Origin: Sapria himalayana
Lineage: Eukaryota > Streptophyta > Magnoliopsida > Malpighiales > Rafflesiaceae
NCBI GenBank assembly: GCA_029783825.1
Contig: JAREIK010004352.1
Span: 1-64,000 of the forward strand
Reading direction: 5' to 3'
DNA length: 64,000 bases
Both the position numbers and the translations under genes were made by a program. This document shows, one piece after another, positions 1 to 13,700 of this stretch (position 1 is its first letter; each line of letters starts with the position of its first letter). The notes under the pieces were generated by a model. That model was not told where the DNA came from. It made no database searches and worked only from the letters and a program-made list of their open reading frames with translations.

Positions 1-2702
1 TAATTTATAATTCTATAAAAATAAACAAATAAATAATTAAATGAATATTTAAAATTATAATGAATACAAATAAAATAGAGATTTATTTTTTATTATTTAT
101 TATTCAGGATATACTAGTTTAATGGGTTAAGTATTTAGGTATTTTGGGGTTTAGTGATTTAAGTGTTTAGACCTTTAGTGATTTATAGTTTTTATTTAAA
201 GAATGAAAATATAAAAAATTTAATTTTTTGATTTTTTTTTAATTTTTGAAGGTTATAACCTTTGAAATTATAATAATTTTTAATTTTTTTAAATGTGAAT
301 ATAATTTTCAGTAATAATAATCTTATTATTATATATAATGTAAACTCAATATAAATAATTTTATTAATAGATATTATAATAATGATCTATAAAAAATTAA
401 TAAACTATTATTAATAAGAATGATATATATTTAAATATAATTGCAAAATCTAAAATGATTCAAAATAAAAATAAAATATATTACTAAATAATAAATTTTT
501 GTTTTTAAAATTTTGCGTCTTTTTATAAGGATATATAATTTTTTGATGAAAAATAAATTATTTAAATTAGATCTATCTCATTAATAATTTATTCTGTAAT
601 TAATATTTCTATAAAAATAAACTGATAAATAATTAAAATAAAAATTTAAAAATATACTTAATAAAAATTAAATTGAGATTTATGGTTTTTTATTAATGTA
701 CACCATTTTAATAGTTTAAGTATTTATAGGTTTTGTCGTTTAGGAGTTTAGCAATTTATGTTTTTAGGCATTTAGTGGTTTAAGGTTTTATTTAAACAAT
801 AAAATAACAACAAAAAAATTTTTTTTTTCAAATTTACATAGGTTATAACCTTTGAAATATATAATATTTAAAATTTTTTGAAATGTGAATATAATATTTA
901 GTTATAATAATTTTAATAATTATATATCATATAAATTCAATATAAACAATTTTATTGATAGATAATTAATAATGATCAAAATTTAAATTAATAAACTATT
1001 AATAAAAAGATTGATAATAATTAAAAATATTTACAAAGCCCAAATTGATTCAAAATTAAAGTAAAATATATTACTGGATAATAATATTTAATTTTTAAAT
1101 TTTTACTTCTTTTATAAGCATATATATTTTTTGATTAAAAATAAATTAATTAAAATATATATGTCGCTCTCATAATTTAATTTGTAATAAATATTTCTAT
1201 AAAAATAAACTAATAAATATTAAAATGATTATTTAAAATTATAATAAATAGAAATAAAAATTAGATTTATTAATTATTAAGTAGTATATAGCGGTTTAAT
1301 GGTTTATGTATTTAGGCATTATGAGGTTTAGCAGTTTACTGATTTAACACTGTATGCATTTAGTGGTTTATAGGTTTTATTAAAAAAATAAAATAATAAA
1401 AAATTTATTTTTATTATTTTTTGATATTTTAAAAGGTTATAATCATTGAAAATATAATAATTTTTTAATATTTTTTAAATGTGAATACAATATTTAGTTA
1501 TAATAATCATTATATTTATATATCATATAAATTAAATATAGACAAATTTATTGATAAATATTTTAATAATGATCAAAAAATTAAATTAATAATTTATTAT
1601 TAATTAGATAAATATCAATTAAAATATAATTACAAAACCTGAAATGATTTAGAAGAAAAGCAAAATATATTACTATATAATAATTTTTTGTTTTGAAATT
1701 TTTTTTCTTTTAAAAAGTTTATCAATAATTTTTTGATGAAAAATAATTTATATAAATTATATTTGTCTAACTCAATTTATTTTGTAATTAATATTTATAT
1801 TAAATAAACAAATAAATAATTAAAATGAATATTTAAAATTATAATGAAAAAAAATGAAATTTATTATTTATTATTTAGGGATACCTGTTTAATTTAAATT
1901 AGATCTGTCTCACAAATAATTTATTTTGTTATTTAAATTTCTATAAAATAAATTGATAAATAATTAAAATAAAAATTTAAAATTATACTGAATAAAAATT
2001 AAAATGAGATTTATGATTTATTATTAATGTATACCAGTTTAATGGTTTAAGTATTTAGAGGTTTTGTCGTATAGGAGTTTAGTGATTTATATTTTTAGGC
2101 ATTTACTGGTTTATAGGTTTTATTTAAAATAATAAAATAACAAAAAAAATTTCTATAATTTTTTATCATTTTCATAGGTTATAACATTTGAAAATATAAT
2201 AATAATTAAAATTTTTTGAAATTTAAATAAAATACTTTGTTATAATAATATTAATAATTATATATCATATAAAATTAATATAAATAATTTTATTGATTGA
2301 TATTATAATAATGATCAAAATTTAAATTTATAAACTATTAATATTAAGATAGATATTAATTAAAAAATATTTACAAAACCCAAATTGATTCAAAATTAAT
2401 GTATCTTATATTACTTGATAATAATTTTTAATTTTTAAATTTATATTCTTTTATAAGCGTATATTTTTATTAGATAAATAATATATTATTTAAATTATAT
2501 TTGTCCACTCATAATTTATTTTGTAATAAATATTTCTAAATAAATACACTAATAAATAATTAAAATTATATTTAAAAATATAATAAATAGCAATAAAAAA
2601 TAGATTTATTAATTATTAAGTAGTATTTAGCGGTTTAATGGTTTATGTATTTAGGCATTACGGGGTTTAGGAGTTTACTGATTTAATTTTATATGCATTT
2701 AG
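1..2702 (+). repeat. AT-rich satellite array, plus orientation
   Basis: Head-to-tail copies of the family satellite. The palindromic box (core GGTTATAACC) is centred near 251, 841, 1435 and 2177, which gives steps of about 590, 594 and 742 bp. The telomere-like octamers read TTTAGG on this strand, so the array is called plus. The long step contains a duplicated piece of about 150 bp near 1880-2030. There, the sequence after the GGATACC motif jumps back to an earlier monomer position instead of entering the octamer block. The array is cut at 2702 by a hAT element. Short translated stretches are satellite artefacts, and no gene is visible. Confidence 0.93.
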
Positions 2703-3294
2703 TATGGCTGCTCACGGGACTCAGAGATTAGCGACCCGACCCGAAGTCTTGTCCCGAAAGAATCGTGACAGAGAATAATCCATTGACTTTCACTTTTCCC
2801 ATCCCGTTCTGACACGTATTTTTTCATTTGGGACGGTTCCGGATCTTAAGCAAAATCCATCTCGACAACCGTACCATACTAAAAATCTGATACTTGAACC
2901 AGGAATATATATATATATTATAATATAATTATATAACATGAAGATGCCACCAATTCCAATACTGCCCATCCAATTCAGATGCACCTATTGATGTTCTGGC
3001 CAGTTCTAGGGCACCTCACGCCATTCCAGCCTTGTTCATTTAGGTCCAGCCCTTGTCTAACGCATTTCTGGTTGCCTCCACCATGTCTCAGATGCCACCA
3101 GCCTTTTGGTTTGTTTTCAAACGAGAATTGAGTGATTAATTTATTATTATGTGTCTCAGTCAGTTTTGTTGAGTATTGGTTGTGGTGTTGTGGTTGGCCG
3201 AATGAGTGGGCCAAATGTATTACAGTCAGTTTTGTAGAGCTTGCTTGTTTGAAATATTTATCTGTATTTATGCTTAACATATCATATTAATTAA

Positions 3295-5589
3295 TGACAA
3301 TGGAGATGTCACAATCCACCGGTAAACAAAAAATACAATAAATTGAAGATGATCACATCTCAAATAATCAAAGTATTGGTAAATCCAATCATCATTCTTT
3401 CACGAACCCTCATATTGTTACGGAAGGTTCTTCAATTACAATTGTAAAAGAAAGTCAAGGTACATCTGAACCTCAAGCTCATAAAAAGTATAAGTCTACT
3501 GTTTGGGAAACTTATTAGATATTAGTTGATTCAGAGAAAAATGAAACTGGTAGGGCAGCTTGAATATGGTCTAGGAAAGAATATTTGGCAAAAAGTGATC
3601 AAGGTACTTCATGTTTATGGAGATACTTGAGAGAGACTTGTAGGAAATTTCCACCCAAAAAAGAATTAATGGAAGCTTAGAAAGGTAAAGACAAGTCACA
3701 ATCTTTGTTGAGTTTCACTAAAGGTACTAGTTCAGAGAATAACAAATTAACTTGTTGGCAATTTGATCAAAGACTAGTTAGGGAGGCTTGGTGAAAATGA
3801 TCATAAAAGATGAATTGCCTTTTTGTTTTGTTGAGAGGGATGAGTTTAAGGAGTTTTGTGAAGTTAGTATGCCTCAATTTAAAATTCCATCTAGGCACTC
3901 TGTGTTGAGGTATTGTTTTTCTTTGTTTGTGAAGGAAAAAAAAATTATTTGATAGCATATCATCTCATTGTTGTAGAGTTTCATTGACTACTGACACTTG
4001 GATGAGCATTCAATATTTATCTTATATATGTTTGACTGTTCATTTCATTGATTCTCAATTGAATATGTATAAAAGGCTTTTGAACTTTTGTGTAAGTAAA
4101 AGTCATTCTGGAGATAATATTAGAAATGCTATTAAGTTTTGCATGAATGATTGGGGTTTGGGAAAGTTGATGTGGATTACTGTTGACAATGCATCAAATA
4201 ATGATGTTGCAGTTGTACAATTGAAAAAAGGCTTGTGAAGAAAGGTGTTGTACCTTTGAGATGCGAGCATTTTCATATGAGATGTTGTGCTCATATACTA
4301 AACTTAATTGTCAGAGATGGCATTGCAATAGTGGAGGGTGCTTTTCAAAAAATTACAGGTATGGTGAAATATGTGAGGAGCAGTCCTAAAAGATTATATA
4401 TGTTTAAGTTATGTGTTGAAGAAGCAAACTTGACATATGGATCTTCATTGCAATTAGATTGTCCTACAAGATGGAATTGAACTTATTTGATGCTACAAAC
4501 TGATATAAAATATCAAAAAGAATTTTATAAGTTGGAGGACAAAGACAAAAGGTTTTTGAAGTAGTTTGGTTCAAACGTTCCAACTGAGAGAGACTCAACA
4601 AATGCCAAAATTTTGGCTCGTTTCTTCAAAACTTTTTATGAGGTAACTTGTAAATTTTCTTGCTCATAATATTCTACCTCTAGTGTTTATTTTCCTGAGA
4701 TTATTTGAATTTTGAAAAAAAATGAGCTTTGTGAATATAGTAGAGATACAATGGTGTCTGAAGTGGTATCAAAATGAGGCATAAATTCAACAAATATTGG
4801 GGTTATCTTCAGTCAACAAATATTATGCTTTTTGTAGCAGTAGTGTTGGATCCTAGATATAAGCTCAAATATTTCAAGTTAAGTACACTTGCATTATGGA
4901 GATGAATTGGCTAAAAATTTGGTGAAAATGTTTTAAATGCTTTAAATGAGATGATGGATGATTATAACGATTTAAATGAAGATGAATCAAAAGAATGATT
5001 TCTCTTCTATTGTGTTGAATAAAAATGATGATTTCTTTGATGGTAGTGATACTTATGTTGATGATTTTTTTTTGAATTGTAGAAAGAACAAGATGTTGCA
5101 GCTTTGGAAGAGTTGGATAGGAACTTGGAGGACAAACTTGAAAAAAATAGAATTGATTTAGATCTTCTAGACTGGTGGAAGGTAAATGAGGTTAGGTATC
5201 CTTCTTTGGAAAATGTAGCAAGGGATGTATTTTCTATCCAAGCATATACTGTGGCCTACGAATCTACATTTAGCACTGGGGGGATAACATTAAATAAATT
5301 TAGGAGTTCTTTAACACCTATTACAGCTGAAGTTCTCATATGTCTACAAGTTTGGTTGAGAACTCAAACAAACCTATTGAAATTGAAGAATTAGTTCAAG
5401 ACCTTGATGATAATGATTCAGGTTAGTATACAAATCTTGTATATTTTAATTTCACTTTCACTTATTTTATTCATTCAATTTAATAAAAATATGGTTCAAT
5501 ATCAATTTTCAGAGGGGTCACATGATCCAAATATTCTTCCAACTATAGTTGGCCAACTAAATTTGAATGGGTTTATTAAATTTTATAAG
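3295..5589 (+). pseudogene. hAT transposase pseudogene (BED finger, RNase H-like core, hATC)
   Basis: Fragments in shifting frames cover a full hAT transposase. The BED zinc-finger region is at about 3480-3680 but is damaged: a stop (TAG) lies near 3515, and the first Cys codon is now TGA at 3561. A missing T near 3790, compared with copy 3, shifts the frame. The catalytic core resumes at 3984-4238 with TTDTWMS and TVDNASNND, which contain the first two expected acidic residues. Next, 4235-4480 holds RCCAHILNLIV and CPTRWN, both typical of hAT proteins. LDPRYKLKYF appears near 4855. The C-terminal dimerisation domain (hATC) is intact at 5104-5394, with NEVRYPSLENVARDVFSIQ and SSLTPITAEVLICLQ. 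The C-terminal tail crosses a small intron. With this many lesions it cannot make transposase. Confidence 0.9.
5422..5512 (+). other. Probable GT-AG intron in the hAT transposase tail
   Basis: The sequence GATTCAG/GTTAGT opens and TTTTCAG/AGGGGTCA closes a T-rich 91-bp stretch. Removing it joins DDNDS to EGSHDPNILPTIVGQLN in frame. The second hAT copy has the same structure in reverse with altered borders. A further donor (AAG/GTAATA) follows at 5590. In copy 2 the matching acceptor reads CTACAG, but here it reads CTACAT near 5680, so that splice site seems lost. Confidence 0.6.
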
Positions 5590-6391
5590 GTAATATTTTG
5601 TTTTTTTATTACTCTTTCATCTCAGAAATTTATGTCTACATGATTAATACATTTTCATCTTTGGTTGTCCTTCTACATTGGAGGAAGAAAAGGGAGGAGT
5701 TGTAGAATAGATAATTAATTGGGTTTAGATTTTCATTGCTGTTCCGGGACGACCTTTGAAATGATTATTATCATGGTTGTTATTAGTTGTATTTTTTTGT
5801 TATATTAAGCTGCCTAATTCTAGTAATTACTTAAGTAGTAATTACTGCTTCCAATGTTTGTGGTCATCTTTAGCTATTCCTTAATATTTTAAGAAATTGT
5901 TCAAAAAATGTAGAATTGCTATAATGGTTAACTTTCACTCGGCTGAACAAAGCAAACTTGTGAAAAAAAAGTACCAAATTAAGCACACAACTCGGTCCCG
6001 CTCTATTTAACATTTATATCCTTTTCTGCACATCAAAGATTATGACAAGGGAATAGAACTCATTTGTGGTATTCACCCTATTTGACAAAACAAAATTGTC
6101 CCAATTTGAGTTTGAAAGATACATAACTAAGGAATGATAAATGGTACAATAAAATGTTTCGACATGAACTAACTTGGCCGGTTTGAAGAAAATAAATTGA
6201 AAAAAAATGACTGAACTCCGTTCCGTCCCGAACGATTTTATCCTACCCAAAATCCCAGATCTCCGTCCCATCCTGTCCCGATATTTTCAACCTCTGGGAC
6301 GGGTCTGGATCTTCAAAAAAAAATCTCCCAACTGTGGGAAGAGACTGGAGATTTGTAATCCCCATCCCGTACCGTCCCATGAGCACCCCTA

Positions 6392-9300
6392 GCATTGAGT
6401 GGTTTATAGGTTTTATTTAAAAAAAAAAAACAAAAAATTTATTTGAATTATTTTTTGATATTTTCAAAGGTTATAACCTTTGAAAATATAATAATTTTTA
6501 AATTTTTTTTCAAATGTCAATATAATGATTAGTTATACTAATCATTATATTTATATATTATATAAATTCAAAATAAGCAATTTTATTGATAAATACTCTA
6601 ATAATAATCAAAAAATAAATTAATAATTTATTAATAATAAGATAGATATTAATTAAAATATAATTACAAAACATAAAATGATTCAGAAGCAAAGAAAAAT
6701 ATATTTCTATATAATAATTTTTTGTTTTTGAATTTTTTCTTCCTTTAATAAGTTTATGTGTATATTTTTAATGAAAAATAATTTATATAAATTATATTTG
6801 TCTAACTCATAATTTATTTTGTAATTAATATGTATATATAAAAAAAAATTAATAATTAAAATGAATATTTAAAATTATAATAAAAAAATGAGATTTATTA
6901 TCTATTATTTATTATTTAGGGATACCGGTTTAATTTAAATTAGAATAAAAATTTAAAATTATACTGAATAAAAATTAAAATGAGATTTAAGATTTATTAT
7001 TATTGTATACCAGTTTAATAGTTTAAGTATTTAGAGGTTTTGTCGTTAGAAGTTTAGTGATTTATGTTTTTAGGCTTTTAGTGGTTTATAGGTTTTATAT
7101 AAAAAATAAAATAACAAAAAAAATTTCTATAATTTGTTATCTTTTTTATAGGTTATAACCTTTGAAAATATAATAATATTTACAATTATTTGAAATGTGA
7201 AAACAATATTTAGTTTTAATATTATTAATAATTATATATCATATAAATTCAATATAAATAATTTTATTGATAGATAATATAATAATGATCAAATTTTAAA
7301 TTAATAAACTATTAATAAAAAGATTGATATTAATTAAAAAATATTTACAATCCCAAATTGATTCAAAATTAAAGTAAAATATATTACTGGATAATAATTT
7401 TTAAATTTTTACTTCTTTTAGAACCGTATATTTTTTTTTATTAAAAATAAATATATTAAATTATATTTGTCGCACTCATACTTTATTTTGTAATAAATAT
7501 TTCAATAAAAATAAACTAATAAATAATTAAAATGAATATTTAAAATTATAATAAATAGAAATAAAAATTAGATTTATTAATTATTAAGTAGTATATAGCA
7601 GTTTAATGGTTTATGTATTTAGGCATTATGGGGTTTAGGAGTTTATTGATTTAACTGTGTGTGCATTTAGTGGTTTATAGGTTTTATTTAAAAAAAAAAA
7701 AAAAAAATTATTTTTATTATTTTTTGATATTTTCAAAGTTTATAACCTTTGAAAATATAATAATTGTTAATTTTTTTTAAAAGTGAATAAATATTTATTT
7801 ATAATAATCATAATAATTATATATCATATAAATTCAATATAAATAATTTTATTGATAGATATTCTAATAATTATCAAAAAATAAATTTAAAATCTATCAT
7901 GAATAAGATTAATATTACTTAAAATTTAATATCTAAAACTAAAATGATTCAAAAGCAAATAAAAATATATTAATTAATAATAATTAATTTTTTTTAAATT
8001 TTTATTCTCTTTATAAGCTTATATATTTTTTGATGAAAAATAATTTATATAAATTATATTTTTAACTCAAAATTTTTTTTATATTTAATATATATATAAA
8101 CAAAAAACTAAACAATCAAAATAAATTTTTTAAATTAAAATGAAAACAACTAAAAATGAGATTTATTAATTATTATTTAGGAGATACCTTTTTAAATGAT
8201 TATCTATATCGGGATTTTCTAGTTTAGTGATTTCAGTGTTTAGGCATCTAGTGATTTATTGTTATAATCTTTGAAAATATAAAAATTTTAAATTTTTTTT
8301 CAAAAGTGAATACAATATTTAGTTATAATAATTATTAAATTTATATATCATATAAATTAAATATAACTATATTTATTGATAAATATTCTAATAATGATCA
8401 AAAAATAAATTAATAATCTATTATTAATAAGTTAGATATCAATTAATATATAATTACAAAACCTAAAATGATTCATAAACAAAGTAAAATATATTACTAT
8501 ATAATAATTTTTTGTTTTTAATTTTTTTCTTTTTTTAATAAGTTTATCTATATTTTTTTGTTGAAAAATAATTTATATAAATTATATATAAAATAAAATT
8601 ATAATGAAAAAAATAAAAATGAGATTTATTATTTATTATTTAGGATATACGTGTTTAAAAAAAATTTATCTATTTAGGGTTTTCGAGATTTAAAAGTTAT
8701 TGATTTAAGTATTTAGGTATTTAATGGTTTATAACTTTTATCTAAACAATAAAATAACAAAAAAATTATTTTTGATATTTTATTCAATATTTAAAATGTC
8801 AACATTTGAAAATATAATAATTTTAAAATTTTTTAATAATGTGTATAATATTTAGTAATAATAATTATTATAACTATATATAATATAAAATAAATATAAA
8901 CAATTTTATTGATAAATATTATTTCAATTATCAAAAAATAAAATAATAAACTATTATTAATATGATAGATATAAATTAAAATATAATTAAAAACCCTAAA
9001 ATGATTCAAAATCAAAGTAAAATTTATTACTAAATAATAATTTTTTTTAGTATTTGCATCATTTTATATGCTTATATATTTTTTTGATGAAAAATATATT
9101 ATTTAAATTATATTTGTATCACTCATAATTTATTTTGTAATTAATATTTCTATATTATTTAAATTATATATAAGGTTTACGAGTTTAAAGGTTTAGGTAT
9201 TTAGGGGCTTCGGGGTTTATTAGTTTAGAGATTTATGTATTTAGGAATTTAATGGTTTATATGTTTTATTTAAACAATAATATAACAAAAAATTTATTTT

Positions 9301-10645
9301 TGTTATTTTTTCTCATTTTTGAAGGTTATAAACTTTGAAAATATAATAATTTTTAAATTTTTTTATATGTGAAACTATATTTATTTATGATAATCTTAAT
9401 TATTATATATCATGTTAATTCAATATAAACAATTATATTGATAGATATTATATTAATGATCAAAAAATAAATTAATAAACTATTATTAATATGATATATA
9501 TTTTTTATAATATATTCACAAAACGTAAATTTATTCAAAATCAAAGTAAAATATAATACTGAATAATAACTTTTTGATGTTTTGCTTATTTTTATAAGTT
9601 TATATTTTTTGTTATTAAAAGTAAATTATTTAAATTATATTTTTCTTCCACATAATTTATTTTTAATTTATAATTCTATAAAAATAAACTAATAAATAAT
9701 TAAAATGAATATTTAAAATTATACTGAATACAAATAAAATTGAGATTTAATATTTATTATTCGGGATATACTAGTTTAATGGTTTAAGTTTTAGGTGTTT
9801 TGGGGTTTTGTGATTTAAGTGTTTTGGACTTGAGTGATTTATAGTTTTTATTTAAAGAATTAAAAAATTAAAAATTAAATTTTTTAATTTTTTAAATTTT
9901 TGAAGGTTATAACCTTTGAAAATATAATAATTTTTATTATTATTTAAATGTTAATATAATAATTAGTTATAATATTCTTAATAATTATATATAATGTAAA
10001 CTCAATAGAAAAAATTTTATTAATAGATATTATAATAATGATCAATAAAAATTTAATAAACTATTATTAATAAGAATGATATAAATTAAAATATAATTGT
10101 AAAAACTAAAATGATTCAAAATCAAAATAAAATATATTAAAAAATAATAATTTTTTGTTTTTAAAATTTTGCCTCTTTTTATAAGCATATATTTTTTTTT
10201 GATAAAAAATAAATTATTTAAAATAAATCTTTCTCGCTAATAATTTTTATTGTAATTAATATTTCTATAAAAATAAACTGATAAATAATTAAAATAAAAA
10301 TTTAAAATTATACTTAATAAAAATTAAAATGAGATTTATGATTTATTATTAATGTATACCACTTTAATAGTTTAAGTATTTAGAAATTTTGTCGTTTAGG
10401 AGTTTAGTGATTTATGTTTTTAGGCATATAGTGGCTTATATGTTTTATTAAAACAATAAAATAACAAAAAAAAATTTGTAAATTTTTCTCATTTTCATAG
10501 GTTATAACATTTGAAAATATAATAATATTTAAAATTTTTTGAAATCTGAATACAATATTTAGTTATAATAATTTTAATAATTATATATCATATAAATTAA
10601 ATATAAATATTTTATTGATAGATATTATAATAATGATCAAAAATT
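6392..10645 (+). repeat. AT-rich satellite array, plus orientation (continued)
   Basis: This continues the satellite after the hAT element. Palindromic boxes are centred near 6474, 7155, 7742, 8255, 8790, 9328, 9908 and 10503. The first is a perfect 26-bp palindrome at 6461-6486. Several boxes have decayed (near 8255 and 8790). A composite monomer lacking the octamer block sits near 6920-6960. The array ends abruptly near 10645, where the orientation flips. No gene is present. Confidence 0.93.
9176..9271 (+). repeat. Octameric telomere-like block inside a satellite monomer (example)
   Basis: Twelve consecutive 8-bp units without a break in phase: TTTACGAG, TTTAAAGG, TTTAGGTA, TTTAGGGG, CTTCGGGG, TTTATTAG, TTTAGAGA, TTTATGTA, TTTAGGAA, TTTAATGG, TTTATATG, TTTTATTT. 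The first four bases are nearly fixed and the last four are G-rich and variable. The same phase is kept in other monomers, for example 34672-34750 and around 7606-7690. It appears as CCTAAA-type units in the minus arrays. It resembles the plant telomere repeat TTTAGGG but with an 8-bp period. Confidence 0.9.
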
Positions 10646-10700
10646 AATTTTAATTATTCAGTATAATTTTAATTTTAATTTTAATTATATATTAGTTTAT
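10635..10700. other. Head-on orientation switch of the satellite
   Basis: Plus-strand satellite ends in ATAATGATCAAAAATTAA, and minus-strand satellite begins at once with TTTTAATTATTCAG. There is no unique spacer. The same junction-side sequence occurs at 26500 and 53050, where a unique marker of about 185 bp precedes it. This switch may therefore have lost such a marker. Confidence 0.75.
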
Positions 10701-13700
10701 TTTTATAGAAATATTAATTACAAAATAAATTATTAGTGAGACAGATCAAATTTAAATTAACTCGCTATATCCTAAATAATATGAATAAATCTCATTTTTT
10801 TTCATTTTAATTTTAAATATTCAAATATAATTATTTATTTGTTTATTTTTATATAAATATTAATTACAAAATAAATTCTCAGTTACACAAATATATATAT
10901 AAATTATTTTTCATTAAAATAATATAGATAAACTTTTTAAATGAAAAAAAATTTTCAAAACAAAGAATTATTATATAGTAATATATCTTGCTTTGCTCCT
11001 GAATCATTTTAGGTTTTATAAATATATTTTAATTGATATCTATCTTAAGTTATTTTTTCATCATTATTAGAATATTTATCAATAAAAATGTTTATATTGA
11101 ATTGATATAATATATAAATATAATGATTATTATGACTAAATATTGTATTCACTTTTGAAAAAAATTCTAAAATTATTATATTTTCAAATGTTTAACCTTT
11201 GAAAATGTGAAAAAAAAAAAAATTTTTTTGTTAATTCATTTTTTAAATAAAACCTATAGATCATTAAATGCTTACTTACTTAAATCAGCTAGCTCATAGA
11301 TCCCGAAACCCCTAAATGATAAACCTTTTAACAGCTATATACTTTTTAATAAATAATAAATCTCATTATTATTTCTATTTATTATAATTTTAAATATTAA
11401 TTTTAATTATTTATAGTTTAATTTTTTTGAAAGATTAATCACAAAATAAATTTCTAGTGAGACAAATATAATAAATAATTTAATTTAATAAAAAAATATA
11501 AGTTTATAAAAGAAAGAAAATTATTAAAATTAAATATTATTATTTAGTAATATATTTGATTTGATTTTGAATCATTTTGTGTTATGTAAATATATTTTAA
11601 TTAATATAAATATTATTAATAATAGTTTATTAATTTAATTTTTGATCATTATTATAATATGTATCATTAAAATTATTTTTATTGAATTTATATGATATAT
11701 AATCAGTAAGATTAATATAATTATACGTGGTATTCACATTTCAGAAAATTTTAAAAATTATTTTATTTTCAAAGGTTATAACCTTTGAAAATCACAAAAA
11801 ATCGAAAATAGAATTTTAAATTTTTATTATATAAATAAAACCTATAAACCAAAAATAATCAAACCATTAAACCGGTATACCATATATAATAAATCATAAA
11901 TCTAATTTTAATTTGCATTCATTATAATTTTAAAAATTCATTTTAATTATTTATTAGTTTATTTTTTATAGAAATATCAATCACAAAATAAATAATGAGT
12001 GGAACAAATATAATTTTAATTATTTATTTTTAATAAAAAAAATAAGCTTATATAAAGAAGTAAAAATTTAAAAACAAAAAATTATTATTAAGTAATATAT
12101 TTTACTTTTATTTTGAATCATTATATATAGGTTTTGCAATTATATTTTAATTGCGATCAATCCTATTAATAATAGTTTATTAATTTATTATTTGATCATT
12201 TTTAAATATCAAACAATAAAATTACTTATATTTAATTAAAATGTCTTATAATTATTAAGTTATTATAACTAAATATTAAAGTTACATTTGAAAAAAATTT
12301 AAAAATTATTATATTTTCAAAGGTTATAACTTTCAAAAATGATAAAAATCACAAAAATAATTTATTATTATTTTATCATTTAAATAAAACTTATAAACCA
12401 CAAAATGCCAAAACATTTAAATCTCTAGACTCCTAAAACCCAAACCCCCTAAATATTTAAACCATTAAACCTATATAACCTAAATAATAAATAATAAATC
12501 TCATTTTTATTTGTATTCATTATAATTTTAAATATTCATTTTAATTAGTTTTTAGCTTATTTTTATAGAAATATTAATTAAAAAATAAATAATGAGTGCG
12601 ACAGATATAATTTAAATAAATTATTTTTTATGAAAAAAAATAAGCTTATAAAAATAAGCAAAATTTAAAAAATTTTATTAAGTAATATAGTTTACTTTGA
12701 TTTTGATTTATTTTGGTTCTCCAAATATATTTTAATTAATATCTATCTTATTAATAATATTTTATTAATTTATTTTTTGATCATTTTATAATATATATAA
12801 ATACATTTTTTTATCTTGAATCTACAACAAATATAATTATTAAGATTATTATAACTAAGTACTATATTTATATTTTAGAACTATTAAAAAATTATTTTAT
12901 TTTTAAAGGTCATAACCTTTGAAAATCACGAAAATTCATAGAAATAAATGTTTTGTTATTTCATTGATAAAATAAAACCTATAAACATGAAAATGTGTCA
13001 ACATAGAAATCAATAAACTTTTTAACCCCAAAACCACAAAAAACTTAAACAATTAAATAGTTATACTCTAAATAATAAATAATAAATCTCATTTTTATTA
13101 GACTTCATTATAATTTTAAATATACATTTTAATTATTTATTAGTTTAATTTTATAGAAATATAAATTAAAAAATAAATTATTAGTGAGTCAAATATATTT
13201 AAATAATTTATTTTTCATCAAAAAATATATAGGCTTATAAATGGATACAAAAATTTAAAATTTAAAATTAATATTTAGTAAAATATTTCACTTTGATTTT
13301 GAGTCATTTTAGGTTTTAAAATATATTTTAAACAATATTTATCTTATTAATAATTGTTTATTATTTTTATATGATCATTATTATAATATATATCAATAAA
13401 ATAGTTTATATTGAATTTATATGATATATAATTATTATGATTATTATAACTTCATATTATAGTCAATTTTCAAAAAAAATAATAAATTATTATATTTTCA
13501 AAGGTTATAACATTCAAAAATGAGAAAAAATAACAAAAATAAATTTTTTGTTATTTTATTTTTTATATAAAACCTATAAACCACTAAATGACTAAATTCT
13601 AAAATGACTAAACTCCTAAACCCCGAAGCCCATAAATACTTAAAACATTAAATTAGTATAGTCCAAATAATAAATCATAAATCTAATTTTTATTAGTATT

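Larger units (their letters stand above)
2703..6391 (+). mobile_element. hAT DNA transposon, copy 1 (degenerate, full length)
   Basis: The terminal inverted repeats are TATGGCTGCTCACGGGAC at 2703-2720 and, read inward from the other end, TAGGGGTGCTCATGGGAC at 6391-6374. An 8-bp target duplication flanks it: GCATTTAG at 2695-2702 and GCATTGAG at 6392-6399, one mismatch. Eight-bp duplications are the hAT hallmark. Many GGGAC/GTCCC motifs crowd both subterminal regions, as expected for transposase-binding sites. A short AT microsatellite lies near 2907-2935. The interior carries a RICESLEEPER/Ac-type transposase gene broken by stops and frameshifts, so the copy is inactive. It is inserted in the satellite just inside the octamer block. 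Confidence 0.93.

Noticed and set aside
2790..3280. Minus-strand frames in the hAT leader (also 62883-63143 and 44393-44734)
   Set aside because: They fall in the subterminal GGGAC-rich region and AT microsatellite of the transposon, antisense or upstream to its gene.
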